From contig JAOTYK010000018.1 in the NCBI GenBank assembly GCA_029861955.1, forward strand, positions 20,194-84,193: a DNA stretch of 64,000 bases. The letters are read 5' to 3'. This stretch comes from Acidobacteriota bacterium (GTDB lineage: Bacteria > Acidobacteriota > Polarisedimenticolia > Polarisedimenticolales > Polarisedimenticolaceae). Shown piece after piece: positions 1 to 9,016 of this stretch. How positions within the stretch are numbered: position 1 is the first letter of the stretch; each line of letters opens with the position of its first letter. The position numbers and the translations under genes are program-made. Under the pieces are notes generated by a model. It worked only from the letters and a program-made list of their open reading frames with translations. It was not told where the DNA came from and ran no database searches.

Positions 1-8
1 TCGCTCAT
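1..8 (-). CDS. 5' end of a gene running out of the window (partial)
   Basis: Read on the minus strand, an AGGAGG ribosome-binding site (positions 13-18) is followed four bases later by ATG AGC at 8-3. This looks like the start of a gene diverging from the one at 107. Only Met-Ser is visible, so no function can be given. Confidence 0.4.
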
Positions 9-106
9 GGGGCCTCCTGGAGAACGTCCTAGAGCATAGCAGGCACTGCGGGGGGACGCCGAAACGGGGCTAGCTGTTAAACTCTCCGCTCTTGGGCGGA
101 GGAGCC

Positions 107-724
107 GTGTCGCAACCCTCGGAAAAATCGACGACGATCACCCGAACCGTCGCCGGTTTTGTTCATTGGAAGGTCCACGACGATCGGCTTGACTTTCGTA
201 GCGACGCCTACGGTGTCCCGACGCCTGCCGGCCTGTTATTGATCGACCCCTTGCCGCTGGCAGAGACTGCGCTGGCCAATCTGCCCGAGGTGGCCGGCAT
301 TCTCTTGACCGCAGGCTGCCATCAGCGAGCCGCCTGGCAGCTCCGAGATCGGCTGGAGGCACCGGTCATGGCACCCGAGGGGGCCGAACTCGACGAACTA
401 CCCGATGCATGGCTCGAAGACGGCAGTCGACCGGCGAACGATGTGACCAGTCGCGTTGTGACCGGCCCCTCGAATCCGCATCTCGTGATCCTCTGGGAAT
501 CCGATCCGCGGGTCCTGTTCGTCGGTGACCTGCTGATGCGGGATGGTGACGATTCTCCGTTTGCGCCGGTTCCGGCGACCCATCACGAAGACTACGGGGC
601 GACGCGCCTGGCGGTCGCAGGACTGTTGGCGTGCGCGCCGGACTGGCTGTGTCCGGCCCACGGCGCCGCGTCGGCGAACGCACGGTCCACGGTGGAAGCC
701 GCGCTGGCCGCCTGGCCGGAGTAA
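107..724 (+). CDS. Metallo-beta-lactamase-fold protein with degenerate metal site
   Basis: 205 residues. The fold is suggested by the order of elements: a strand with LLTAGC where active enzymes carry T-H-x-H-x-D-H, then VLFVGD (the metal-bridging Asp strand), then CPAHG near the C-terminus (the last His). In the first motif the His/Asp ligands read Ala, Cys, Gln and Arg, so a normal dinuclear site cannot form, although the GD and the final His are kept. GTG 107 was chosen because GGAGGAG sits just before it; a TTG at 92 is in frame but has no such site. No signal peptide is seen, so it is probably cytoplasmic. It may bind a ligand rather than hydrolyse one. The substrate is unknown. Confidence 0.6.
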   Translation: MSQPSEKSTTITRTVAGFVHWKVHDDRLDFRSDAYGVPTPAGLLLIDPLPLAETALANLPEVAGILLTAGCHQRAAWQLRDRLEAPVMAPEGAELDELPDAWLEDGSRPANDVTSRVVTGPSNPHLVILWESDPRVLFVGDLLMRDGDDSPFAPVPATHHEDYGATRLAVAGLLACAPDWLCPAHGAASANARSTVEAALAAWPE

Positions 725-732
725 GTGCGTGT

Positions 733-806
733 TGGCTGGGGCGCAGGGATTCGAACCCCGATCCTACGGTCCAGAGCCGCATGTCCTACCATTGGACGAC
801 GCCCCA
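733..806 (-). tRNA. tRNA-Gln (CTG anticodon)
   Basis: The cloverleaf folds completely on the minus strand: acceptor stem TGGGGCG/CGCCCCA, D arm GTCC...GGAC, anticodon loop CTCTGGA with anticodon CTG, a TTCGAAT T-loop, discriminator G and an encoded CCA (733-735). It has its own promoter at 827-855 and follows gltX on the same strand. Confidence 0.95.
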
Positions 807-826
807 GTTGGCGCAAAAGAGCCGGG

Positions 827-855
827 ATTATAGGTTCGGGGCCATGCGATTTCAA
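827..855 (-). promoter_or_regulatory. Sigma70-type promoter of tRNA-Gln
   Basis: On the minus strand TTGAAA (850-855) and TATAAT (827-832) are separated by exactly 17 bp. The predicted start lies near 820, 14 bases before the tRNA 5' end. Confidence 0.7.
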
Positions 856-862
856 GCAACGC

Positions 863-2314
863 CTATTCCGACGGCCGACGCCTCGCATATTCCATCAGCT
901 TCGTGAATCGGCGAAGGGTCGTCGTCTGCCCAAGTAGCTCCAGGACCTCGAAAATTCCGGGACTCTCGCCGCGACCGGTGACGGCCAGTCGGAGCGGGTG
1001 GATCAGTTTGGCCGCGGAGAGCTGCCGTTCCTCGGCCAGCGCTCGAACCGAACTCTCCAGCGCCTCCGCATCCCACTTGGTCATCGCATCGAGACCGTCG
1101 TTCAGCGCCGAGAGCCGATCCTCCAGGTCCTCACCCTTCAGGTGTTTTCGGGCGGGCTTTTCGTCGTAGTCCTCGGGGTCGTTGGGATCGAGGTACCACC
1201 TTCCGGCCTCGCCGACGGTCGCGAGCGTTCGAGTGCGGGGCTTGAGGAGCGCCAGAAACTGCCGGTACTCCACGGCCTCTTCGTCGACGAACTCGTCCCT
1301 CCAGAGTCCGTCGCGCTGGAGCCACGGTTTGACATGGATCGCAAACTCGTCGAGGGATAGCCGGTCGATGTACTGACCGTTCAGCCACTCCAGCTTGGTC
1401 ATGTCGAAGACCGCACCGGATTTGCCGACCCCGTCCAACTCGAAAGTCTCGATCAGTGTCTCGCGGTCCAGTTGTTGTCGATCGTCGCCGGGAGACCAAC
1501 CGAGGAGTGTCAGGTAGTTGAAGACCGCGTCCGGCAGCATTCCCGCGCCACGGTATTCGAGGACCGAGACAGCCGCGTGCCGTTTTGAAAGACGTTTCTT
1601 ATCGGGCCCTAGAATCAGCGGGAGATGCGCAAACGCCGGCAGTGCTTCGCCGAGGGCCTCATAGAGCAGGATCTGTTTGGGTGTGTTGGACAGGTGGTCA
1701 TCCCCACGAATCACGTGGGAGATCTTCATCGCGATGTCGTCGGATACGACCGAGAGCATGTAGGTCGGCGTGGCGTCGGTTCGCAGGATCACGAAGTCGT
1801 CGATGACCTTATTGTCGAACCGTGTCTTGCCGTGGATCAGATCGTTCCAGATGACCTCACCCTCGGGCACCTTGAAGCGAACCGTGAAGGGTTCGTCATT
1901 CTCGACCAGGGCGTCCGACTCGTCGCGAGGAATCTGACGGCAGGTACCGGGGTAGACGTAACCACCGCCCTTTTTCTCCATCATCTCGCGCTGGAGTTTC
2001 AGCGACTCGGCCGTACAGAAACAGCGATACGCGGCACCACTCTCGATCAGCGTGTGGGCATCTCGAACGTGTTGTTCCCGCGACTGCGATTGGAAGTGCG
2101 GCCCCTCGTCGGGGGCGATACCGAGCCAGGCCAACCCGTCGAGGATCGCCTGAACCATCTCGTCCGACGATCGCTGTGCGTCCGTGTCCTCGATCCGTAG
2201 GACGAACGTCCCGCCGTGACGGGTCGCGTAGAGCCAGTTAAAGATCGCCGTGCGTGCGCCGCCGACGTGGAGGAAGCCCGTTGGACTGGGAGCGAAACGG
2301 ACACGCACCGACAT
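863..2314 (-). CDS. gltX: Glutamyl-tRNA synthetase
   Basis: Charges tRNA-Glu with glutamate in the cytoplasm. 483 residues, a normal bacterial length. The class I signature HVGG is at 16-19 after APSPTG, and the KMSKS-equivalent KRLSKR is at 240-245. A zinc-type C98-x-C100 ... Y121-x3-C125 pattern resembles the E. coli enzyme. ATG 2314 lies 15 bases after the encoded CCA of tRNA-Ser(GCT), so the gene is probably co-transcribed with that tRNA from the promoter at 2440-2467. Whether it is discriminating, or also charges tRNA-Gln for a GatCAB pathway, cannot be decided here; no glnS is in the window. Confidence 0.96.
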   Translation of the reverse strand: MSVRVRFAPSPTGFLHVGGARTAIFNWLYATRHGGTFVLRIEDTDAQRSSDEMVQAILDGLAWLGIAPDEGPHFQSQSREQHVRDAHTLIESGAAYRCFCTAESLKLQREMMEKKGGGYVYPGTCRQIPRDESDALVENDEPFTVRFKVPEGEVIWNDLIHGKTRFDNKVIDDFVILRTDATPTYMLSVVSDDIAMKISHVIRGDDHLSNTPKQILLYEALGEALPAFAHLPLILGPDKKRLSKRHAAVSVLEYRGAGMLPDAVFNYLTLLGWSPGDDRQQLDRETLIETFELDGVGKSGAVFDMTKLEWLNGQYIDRLSLDEFAIHVKPWLQRDGLWRDEFVDEEAVEYRQFLALLKPRTRTLATVGEAGRWYLDPNDPEDYDEKPARKHLKGEDLEDRLSALNDGLDAMTKWDAEALESSVRALAEERQLSAAKLIHPLRLAVTGRGESPGIFEVLELLGQTTTLRRFTKLMEYARRRPSE

Positions 2315-2329
2315 GACAATTTTCCAGTG

Positions 2330-2419
<90 letters not shown>

Positions 2420-2439
2420 TGGATGTGCGGGACCGCGAG

Positions 2440-2467
2440 ATTGTAGCGCACCGCCACTGCCCGTCAA
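2440..2467 (-). promoter_or_regulatory. Promoter of tRNA-Ser(GCT) and probably gltX
   Basis: On the minus strand TTGACG (2462-2467), a 16-bp spacer and TACAAT (2440-2445). It is the only convincing promoter upstream of gltX, which starts 15 bases after the tRNA. RNase processing at the tRNA 3' end would then create the gltX mRNA 5' end. Confidence 0.65.
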
Positions 2468-2492
2468 CACCCGAGCGTCCAGGGGGCACAAG

Positions 2493-2578
2493 TGGCGGAG
2501 GGAGTGGGATTCGAACCCACGAACCTTGCGGTTTCCGGTTTTCAAGACCGGTGGTTTAAACCACTCACCCATCCCTCC
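2493..2578 (-). tRNA. tRNA-Ser (TGA anticodon)
   Basis: An 86-nt tRNA: acceptor GGAGGGA/TCCCTCC, anticodon loop CTTGAAA (TGA, reading UCN), a long variable arm, TTCGAAT T-loop, discriminator G and an encoded CCA (2493-2495). Its 5' end is only 8 bases downstream of the cusA stop codon. Confidence 0.95.
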
Positions 2579-2586
2579 GCGCCGGC

Positions 2587-5500
2587 TCACTTTAGCACCT
2601 GTCCGAGGGACCGCCGTTTCCACAACATGTAGATCGCGGGCTGAATCACCAGCGACAGAACGGCGACGCTGACCAGGCCGCCGACCATCGGTGCCGCTAT
2701 CCGCTGCATGACCTGGGAGCCCGATTCGAACGGGCTACCGAGCATGACGGGAACCAGGGCGAGAATCGTCGTCAGCACCGTCATCAACTTGGGTCGCAGT
2801 CTGAGCAGCGCGCCCTCGACGATCGCGTCGTACAGGTCGGTGACGGTGTTCATCCGTCCGTCCGAGACGCGCCGGTCGTAGGCATGATCCAGGTAGACCA
2901 ACATCAGGATGCCGGTCTCCACCGCGAGGCCCGCGAGCGCGATGAAGCCGACGGCGACGGCAACACTCAATCGGTAGTCCAGCGCGTAGAGTAGCCAGAC
3001 GCCTCCCACAAGCGAGAAGGGGATCGTCAGCAGTACGATCGAGACCGGCGCCCAGCGTCTGAAGTGAAGATAGAGAAGTCCGACAATGAGCAGAAGCGTG
3101 GCGGGGATCACGATCGAAAGACGTTGGTTGGCCCGTTGCAGCTGCTCGTAGCGACCGCTCCAGCGCAACGAGTAGCCGGTCGGTAGGTCGATCGTCTCGT
3201 CGACTCGCTTGCGGGCTCGTTCCACGTACGTGCCGAGATCGATGACGCCGTCGTCAATGCTGATCTGCACCCAGGCGTTGGGGCGAGCGCCTTCGCTCTT
3301 GATCATCGGGGGGCCATCCGCGACGTAGATTCGTGCCAGTTGTTCCAGGGGGATCTGCTCTCCCCGTGGCGTGGCGATCAGGACCCTACCGAGTTTCGTC
3401 GGGTCGTCGCGGAGTTCCGATTGGTAACGCAGGTTAATCGGATACCGCTCGACGCCCTCGATCGTCTCTCCGATTTTTCGCCCACCGATGCCGGTCGCGA
3501 TCACGTCCTGTACGTCACCGATCGCCAGTCCGTAACGTGCGATCGCGTCACGATCGAGTTCGATGTCGAGGTAATGTCCACCGACCGTGCGGTCCGCATA
3601 GACCGAGCGGGTTCCTTCCAGGTCTTGCAGGGCCGATTCGACCTGAAGGGCCAGCGATTCTAGGACCGCCAGGTCGGGGCCGGCGATCTTGACACCGACC
3701 GGTGCGCGCATACCGGTGGTCAGCATATCGAGGCGAACCTTGATCGGTCCCTCCATCGTTGCACCGGTGAGGCCGGGGAAGCGGGCCGACTCCTGCACCG
3801 CTCGGTCGAGGTCCTGAGGAGTCCGGCTCGGACGGCTCTCGGGCCACAGCTTTCCGAGGCCACGACGGACGATCGCCGGTAACGGCCAGCGGCTGTAGAA
3901 GCGCGAGACCTCCTCGCGCGGCCATTCGTCGGGTGGTTTCAGGCGCAGCGTCGTCTCGATCATGGAAAGGGGCGCGGGATCGGTGGCCGTCTCGGCCCGC
4001 CCGATCTTGCCGAACACGCTCTCGACTTCCGGATACTCCGCGAGCGCGCGATCGGTCTGCTGCAACAGCTCTCGTGCCTTGCCGATCGAGATTCCGGGAT
4101 TGGTCGTCGGCATCCACAGGAAATCACCCTCATACAGCGGTGGGATGAACTCGCTCCCGAGTCTGGAGTAGGGCACCCATGAGATCGCGGTCGTGAGAAA
4201 CGCGACCGCGAGGACCAGCACCGGAAAGCGAAGGGCGAATTCAAGGAATGGGCGATAGATCGCCGCGAAGATCCGGCTGATCGGGTTGGTTCGTTCGCTG
4301 CGGAACTTTCCACGCAGGACGAGCGCCATGAGCGCGGGGATCAACGTGATCGCAAGTAATGCCGCCGCCGCCATCGAAAATGTCTTGGTCGCGGCGAGAG
4401 GTCTGAATAGACGACCCTCTGCGGCCTGCAGGGAAAAGACCGGCAGGAAGGAGACGGTGATGATGATCAGACTGCCGAACAACGCCGGGCCTACCTCCTG
4501 GGCCGCCGAGATGATCAGCGTGGCGTGGTCGTAGGGTTCGCCGGCCTCGTGCGCCTGTTCAATCCGCTTGTGGGCGTTCTCGACCATCACGACGCTTGCG
4601 TCGACCATGACCCCCATCGCGATGGCGATGCCGCCGAGAGACATGACGTTGGCGCCGAGTCCCAGCAGGTGCATGATCGCGAACGATGCGAGGACGCCCG
4701 CCGGAAGGGCGACGACCGCCACCAGCGAACTTCGGAAACTCAGCAGGAACACGCCGCACGCGAGGATGACGATGATCAGCTCTTCGGTCAGTGTCTTGCG
4801 CAGGAGATCGATTGCGCGGCGGATGAGCGTCGAGCGGTCGTAGACGGTGACGATCTCGACATCCTCGGGAAGACCCGGTCTTAGCTCCTCGAGTCGTTGC
4901 TTGACCCCGGCGATGGTATCCATGACGTCGGCACCGGCTCGCATGACGACGATGCCACCGACGACTTCTCCGTCACCGTTCAGGTCCACGACACCGCGAC
5001 GGAGTTCCGGGCCGATCTGCACCTCCGCAACATCACCGATCGTGATCGGCGTGTCGTCGCTCGATCGTCCGATCGCGAGTCCGCGGATGTCCTCCAGACT
5101 CTCGATCGCGCCGAGACCGCGGACCATGAACTCGGTCTCCGCCATCTCCAGGAGTCGTCCACCGACATCGCGGTTGCCGCTACGGATGGCCTGTTCGATC
5201 TGTTTCAGGGTTATGTCGTAGCCGCGAAGCCTTATCGGATCGACCGTCACCTGGTACTGCTTGACGAAACCACCGACGCTGGCGACCTCGGCGACGCCGT
5301 CGACTGCCAGGAGTTCGTAGCGCAGCAACCAGTCCTGGAGAGATCGCAACTCATGGAGTGGGACGGTCGAGGACCGCAACACATACTGGAAGACCCAACC
5401 CACTCCGGTGGCGTCGGGACCCAACTCGACACGGGCTTCGGGGGGGAGTTGCTCGCGCTGACCGGCGAGCGTCTCGAGGACCCGGCTCCGAGCCCAGTAG

Positions 5501-5808
5501 ATGTCCGTTCCCTCCTCGAAGAGGACATAGACGAACGACAGACCGAAGTAGGAAAACCCACGCACGTCCGTGGATTGGGGTACCGACAACATGGCGCTGG
5601 AGAGCGGGTGGGTGACCTGGTCTTCGACGACCTGCGGCGATTGACCCGGGTAGTGGCTTAGAAGGATCACCTGCGTATCCGAGAGGTCGGGAATCGCATC
5701 GATGGAGAGTTGACCGGCCGACCAGATGCCGGCGACCGCCAGGGCGAAGACCGTCATCAGCACCAACCCACGATGACGAACCGAGATCGCGATCAATCGG
5801 TGGATCAT
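2587..5808 (-). CDS. cusA: CusA-type heavy-metal RND efflux pump
   Basis: Inner-membrane, proton-driven pump of the CusCBA complex, exporting Cu(I)/Ag(I) from the periplasm and cytoplasm. 1073 residues, full length, with TM1 at 12-30 and a C-terminal TM bundle. The TM4 segment at 395-414 (AIAMGVMVDASVVMVENAHK) carries D403 and E410 and matches the copper/silver branch, not the DFG...VDG pattern of Co/Zn/Cd CzcA pumps. Met-rich periplasmic stretches at 616, 685, 695 and 700 could help bind metal; I did not assign the Met triad. ATG overlaps the cusB stop (ATGA), so the genes are translationally coupled. Confidence 0.93.
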   Translation of the reverse strand: MIHRLIAISVRHRGLVLMTVFALAVAGIWSAGQLSIDAIPDLSDTQVILLSHYPGQSPQVVEDQVTHPLSSAMLSVPQSTDVRGFSYFGLSFVYVLFEEGTDIYWARSRVLETLAGQREQLPPEARVELGPDATGVGWVFQYVLRSSTVPLHELRSLQDWLLRYELLAVDGVAEVASVGGFVKQYQVTVDPIRLRGYDITLKQIEQAIRSGNRDVGGRLLEMAETEFMVRGLGAIESLEDIRGLAIGRSSDDTPITIGDVAEVQIGPELRRGVVDLNGDGEVVGGIVVMRAGADVMDTIAGVKQRLEELRPGLPEDVEIVTVYDRSTLIRRAIDLLRKTLTEELIIVILACGVFLLSFRSSLVAVVALPAGVLASFAIMHLLGLGANVMSLGGIAIAMGVMVDASVVMVENAHKRIEQAHEAGEPYDHATLIISAAQEVGPALFGSLIIITVSFLPVFSLQAAEGRLFRPLAATKTFSMAAAALLAITLIPALMALVLRGKFRSERTNPISRIFAAIYRPFLEFALRFPVLVLAVAFLTTAISWVPYSRLGSEFIPPLYEGDFLWMPTTNPGISIGKARELLQQTDRALAEYPEVESVFGKIGRAETATDPAPLSMIETTLRLKPPDEWPREEVSRFYSRWPLPAIVRRGLGKLWPESRPSRTPQDLDRAVQESARFPGLTGATMEGPIKVRLDMLTTGMRAPVGVKIAGPDLAVLESLALQVESALQDLEGTRSVYADRTVGGHYLDIELDRDAIARYGLAIGDVQDVIATGIGGRKIGETIEGVERYPINLRYQSELRDDPTKLGRVLIATPRGEQIPLEQLARIYVADGPPMIKSEGARPNAWVQISIDDGVIDLGTYVERARKRVDETIDLPTGYSLRWSGRYEQLQRANQRLSIVIPATLLLIVGLLYLHFRRWAPVSIVLLTIPFSLVGGVWLLYALDYRLSVAVAVGFIALAGLAVETGILMLVYLDHAYDRRVSDGRMNTVTDLYDAIVEGALLRLRPKLMTVLTTILALVPVMLGSPFESGSQVMQRIAAPMVGGLVSVAVLSLVIQPAIYMLWKRRSLGQVLK
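2589..2597 (-). promoter_or_regulatory. Possible extended -10 promoter of tRNA-Ser(TGA)
   Basis: TGC followed by TAAAGT (hexamer at 2589-2594) forms an extended -10 element inside the last codons of cusA, about 10 bases before the tRNA. There is no recognisable -35, so read-through from the cus operon is the alternative. Confidence 0.3.
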
Positions 5809-7142
5809 GGTTTTGCCGTCTCTCGTCGACGAAAACGATCCAGGGCCTCACGGAGGCTCGTCTCGGAGTCCAGCATGAACTGCGCGTGGGTCACGACTCG
5901 TTCGCCGTCCTCGATTCCGCGGACGATTTGCGTCCGGCCATTCTCGCCGCGAACGCCGATCTGGACGTCTCGCGGTTCGAAGTGGCCGTCGCCAAGATCG
6001 ACGAAGACGACATCGCGCTGGCCGCTCCGGAGGATCGCGGTGTCGGTGATGGTCACGGCGTCGCGGATCGAGGGACCCTCGATGGTGACCTCCGCGTACA
6101 TCCCGGCTCGTAGAGAGCCGTCGGGGTTGTCGACCTCGACACAGGTCTTCAGTGTCCGTGTCTCGGCGCTCAGTTCCGGGTAGAGGAACAGGACGGTTCC
6201 ACGGGCCGTCCGTCCCGGTCGATGGGAGAAGGCCACCGACGCGGACTGGCCTTCCTCGATCCAGCCGAGGTCAGCCTCGTGGATATCGGCGTGGACCCAG
6301 ATCGACGTGAGGTCCGCGATCCGGTACAGGTTGTGTCCCGCGTTGACGAAGATGCCTTCCAGGGCCTGGTCCATCACCTCCGTGATGACCCCGCCGACGG
6401 GGGAGCGGACCGTCATCAGGCGCTGGACCTCCCCGCGGTCTCGCAACTGCCGGATCTGTTCTTCCGAGACATCCCAGTAGCGAAGCCGGTCGCCGCTCGA
6501 GCGCAGGAGGCTGGCAGCCTGTCGTCGCACGTCCGCGTTACGACCGGTTTGTAGAGACCGCTGGTATTCCAGTGCGCGGAGGTACTCCTCCTGTGTCGAG
6601 ACGAGTTCGGGGCTGTAGATATCGAACAGCGGTTCGCCCATTTCGACGGTCTGCCCCACGTACGAGACATGAACGTTCTCGATCCAACCGGAGAACTTGG
6701 TGTTGATCCAGCTGATGCGGTCCGCGTTAAAATCGAGGACGCCGAGTGTCCTGAGGTTTCGGCCGACGGTCTCACGTCGTGCCGGTTCGCTTGTGACGCC
6801 GACGCGTTGGGCTTGAGCGGAGTCGATGAAGATCGCTCGATCAGACTCGGTTCCTTGTGAGTCTTGTACGCTCGTGACCGGCACCAGATCCATCCCGCAG
6901 ATCGGGCACGACCCCGGGCCTTCCTGGACAACCTGCGGATGCATCGGGCAGATATGCATGGGTAGTGTCGCCGTCGCCGATCCCCCGGGCGGTCCGTCGC
7001 CGCGGTAGTTGGGCAGGAAACCGAGTTGGAGCGGGTTCCCGAAGATGAACCCTGCGAGGACGACGCCAAGCAGGAAGAACATGGCGATGGCGAATCGTCG
7101 AAATATCGGTCCCATCGGGGGCAGCTTTCCGCGTCTGGTCAT
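5805..7142 (-). CDS. cusB: CusB-type periplasmic adaptor with heavy-metal-binding domain
   Basis: Membrane-fusion protein linking CusA to the outer-membrane channel. 445 residues: a TM anchor at about 17-36, then a heavy-metal-binding domain at 63-88 with H63-x-C65-P-M67-H68 and C79-x2-C82-G-M84, then the hairpin, lipoyl and beta-barrel domains typical of HlyD-like adaptors. The Cys/Met/His domain is the family hallmark of copper-type adaptors and supports the cusA assignment. It overlaps both neighbours by 4 bp. Confidence 0.92.
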   Translation of the reverse strand: MTRRGKLPPMGPIFRRFAIAMFFLLGVVLAGFIFGNPLQLGFLPNYRGDGPPGGSATATLPMHICPMHPQVVQEGPGSCPICGMDLVPVTSVQDSQGTESDRAIFIDSAQAQRVGVTSEPARRETVGRNLRTLGVLDFNADRISWINTKFSGWIENVHVSYVGQTVEMGEPLFDIYSPELVSTQEEYLRALEYQRSLQTGRNADVRRQAASLLRSSGDRLRYWDVSEEQIRQLRDRGEVQRLMTVRSPVGGVITEVMDQALEGIFVNAGHNLYRIADLTSIWVHADIHEADLGWIEEGQSASVAFSHRPGRTARGTVLFLYPELSAETRTLKTCVEVDNPDGSLRAGMYAEVTIEGPSIRDAVTITDTAILRSGQRDVVFVDLGDGHFEPRDVQIGVRGENGRTQIVRGIEDGERVVTHAQFMLDSETSLREALDRFRRRETAKP

Positions 7143-8479
7143 CGTTGGTCCTCCGCGATCGACCGCCCCATGGCTGGGAGATCGCCGGTGGCCTCCTGCA
7201 GATCGACCACGGCCAGCCAGTAGTCCGTCAGCAGTGTGAGGCGTTGACGCCGGATGTTGAACAGGACCCGCTGGGCATCCAGCAGGTCGATCGACCCGAG
7301 TCGGTTCGATCGGTAGGCGGCCTCCGACGCGGACAGCGCTTGCCGGGCCTGCGGCAGCAGGACCTCGTCATAGAACGTCATCCGTTCCGCATAGGTCTCG
7401 ATCCGAGTCGAGGCATCGCGTACCGCAGACAGAAGTCGGTTCCTTAGACGCGCAAGCTTATGAGATCGAGTCGCGCGTCGGGCCTCGACGCCGGCGACCG
7501 CAGACCGGGTCTTGCTGCGATCGAGTGGGATGCGTACGCCCACATTGAGCGAGACGCCGTCGTCGCCGTTATCTGCCGGGGGAGTCAAGCGCCCGATGCG
7601 GTCACGTCGATCGCCGACGACGACGTAGTCGACACCCACCGTGTAATCGGGGCGACCGGACAGGCGGGTGCGATCCGTCTCCAGGTCGTGGGCCCTCAAG
7701 TCCAACTGGAGCGCTCGCACGGCGGGGTGCAGGTTGTCGGCCATCTCGAGTAGAGGCGCGAGGCTCGGGGGCCGTCCCGGCTTGCGTGTCGGAAGGGCAG
7801 CGTCGTCGAGTGTGAGGGGGGAGCCGTCGAGAAGGGCCGCGATCTCTGATGCAAACGACCGGGATTCCATGGCGAGACGCGATCGCTCATCCGCCAGTCG
7901 GTTGATATCGGTCTGAAGTTTGATCACCGCGACCTGGGTGCCCTCGCCGGTGGCATAGCGCGTGAGGGCAACCTCCTCGAATCGACTGAGGAGTTCCATC
8001 TCCTGTTTCAAGAGTGTGGACCGTTCCGTGCGACCGGCCGCCTGCAGGTAGTACCGCTGAAGTTGGCTGACCTCGGCGACCGCTACGCTTCTCGATTCCC
8101 ACGTCTCTACCGAGGCGCGCAGCTCGTGACGCTGACTCTCGACACGACGCTTGCCCCGCCCCGGGATGGGCTGTCGCCAGCCGAATGCGTGACGAGTCGG
8201 ACCGACACGGGTCTCGGTGGGTGCCGCGAACCAGCGATAGCTCAACAGCGGGTCGGGGTAGGCGAGGGCCACCTCTTGTTGGCTCCGGATCGCCTGGACC
8301 CGGTCGTCGCGTCCGATCCAGTCGGGGTTGCGATCGAAGTAGGCACGGACGAGACGGTCCAGTTCCGGTTCGCGCACCTGGAGCGTGCGCGTCGATCCGG
8401 CACTGCGGACATCCGAGACCACGAGCATGAGCAAGACAAAAGAGACAGTTTCCAACGATCTCCGGATAGAGAGAGACAT
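7139..8479 (-). CDS. cusC: CusC/TolC-family outer-membrane efflux channel
   Basis: Outer-membrane exit duct of the Cus pump. 446 residues from ATG 8479, which has GGAG six bases upstream and gives a clean signal peptide (about residues 1-28, ending SDVRSA). A GTG at 8536 would add 19 residues lacking signal character, so I rejected it. Two long heptad-rich helical regions (about 80-200 and 290-430) match the OEP repeat. There is no lipobox Cys, unlike E. coli CusC. It overlaps cusB by 4 bp. Confidence 0.88.
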   Translation of the reverse strand: MSLSIRRSLETVSFVLLMLVVSDVRSAGSTRTLQVREPELDRLVRAYFDRNPDWIGRDDRVQAIRSQQEVALAYPDPLLSYRWFAAPTETRVGPTRHAFGWRQPIPGRGKRRVESQRHELRASVETWESRSVAVAEVSQLQRYYLQAAGRTERSTLLKQEMELLSRFEEVALTRYATGEGTQVAVIKLQTDINRLADERSRLAMESRSFASEIAALLDGSPLTLDDAALPTRKPGRPPSLAPLLEMADNLHPAVRALQLDLRAHDLETDRTRLSGRPDYTVGVDYVVVGDRRDRIGRLTPPADNGDDGVSLNVGVRIPLDRSKTRSAVAGVEARRATRSHKLARLRNRLLSAVRDASTRIETYAERMTFYDEVLLPQARQALSASEAAYRSNRLGSIDLLDAQRVLFNIRRQRLTLLTDYWLAVVDLQEATGDLPAMGRSIAEDQR

Positions 8480-8551
8480 AGACCACTCCGCATGCCGATT
8501 CGCAGAATCTCCGGTGACCTCGCGCACGAGGACCACCGGGTCGTCGACGTA

Positions 8552-8968
8552 TCAGGCTGCGGGCGGTCCGCGGGCGGGGAGGGTGTCGGCGTGATCGCCG
8601 CCGGGGGGTGGGTCACTCGAACGAGCGTCAAGCAGGTCGTGCTCGTCCAACGAGACGGCGACCGTGTCGTCGTTCAGGGAGATGACGAAGTCGAAGTCGT
8701 GTGCGTGACGCTGGCCGAATAGAGCCACGTCGGCATGGTCGTCGGCGAGGGCCGGCTCGCAATCGCAGGCCGCCGGCACGAGACGATGGGTCGACGTCGT
8801 CCCACTCTTGGGACAACAGGAATGATCGGCTGCCATGTTGTCGGCAGGCTTGGGCGCCTCGTCGCCACAGCAACAGGGGCCGGCGAGCGCAGGCAGCACG
8901 ATGGCCAGCATCGCGGCCAGAACCAGGAGTCGGCGACCGAGGCCGACCGATGGGACGAAATAACGCAT
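8552..8968 (-). CDS. Exported Cys/His-rich small protein, first gene of the cus operon
   Basis: 138 residues; I do not recognise a family. A signal peptide covers about 1-30 (cleavage near ALA-G). The mature part opens with C32-C33-C34, then C51-C52 and C68-D-C70, and has His at 49, 61, 78, 88, 90, 110 and 126. Seven Cys in under 40 residues is a soft-metal-binding composition. It precedes cusC on the same strand by 72 bases and carries the only promoter seen for the cus genes, so a periplasmic copper/silver buffer or delivery role is the likely inference. A leaderless start is probable because no ribosome-binding site precedes ATG 8968. Confidence 0.7.
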   Translation of the reverse strand: MRYFVPSVGLGRRLLVLAAMLAIVLPALAGPCCCGDEAPKPADNMAADHSCCPKSGTTSTHRLVPAACDCEPALADDHADVALFGQRHAHDFDFVISLNDDTVAVSLDEHDLLDARSSDPPPGGDHADTLPARGPPAA

Positions 8969-8975
8969 CTATCTG

Positions 8976-9005
8976 AAAATAGACGTCCGTTCACCGGATT
9001 GTCAA
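8976..9005 (-). promoter_or_regulatory. Promoter of the cus operon, predicted leaderless
   Basis: TTGACA (9000-9005), an 18-bp spacer and TATTTT (8976-8981) on the minus strand. The expected start is near 8969, one base before the ATG at 8968. A short inverted repeat TCTAT-N6-ATAGA (8968-8983) overlaps the -10 and start codon and could be an operator. The long spacer would suit an activator of the MerR type, but none is encoded nearby. Confidence 0.5.
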
Positions 9006-9016
9006 TTCTAACGGGG

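Noticed and set aside
8480..8536. GTG start at 8536 for cusC
   Set aside because: It adds residues that spoil the signal peptide; ATG 8479 has a good ribosome-binding site.
2587..8968. Looked for a CusRS or CueR regulator beside the cus operon
   Set aside because: None is encoded in the flanking genes; the regulator must be elsewhere.
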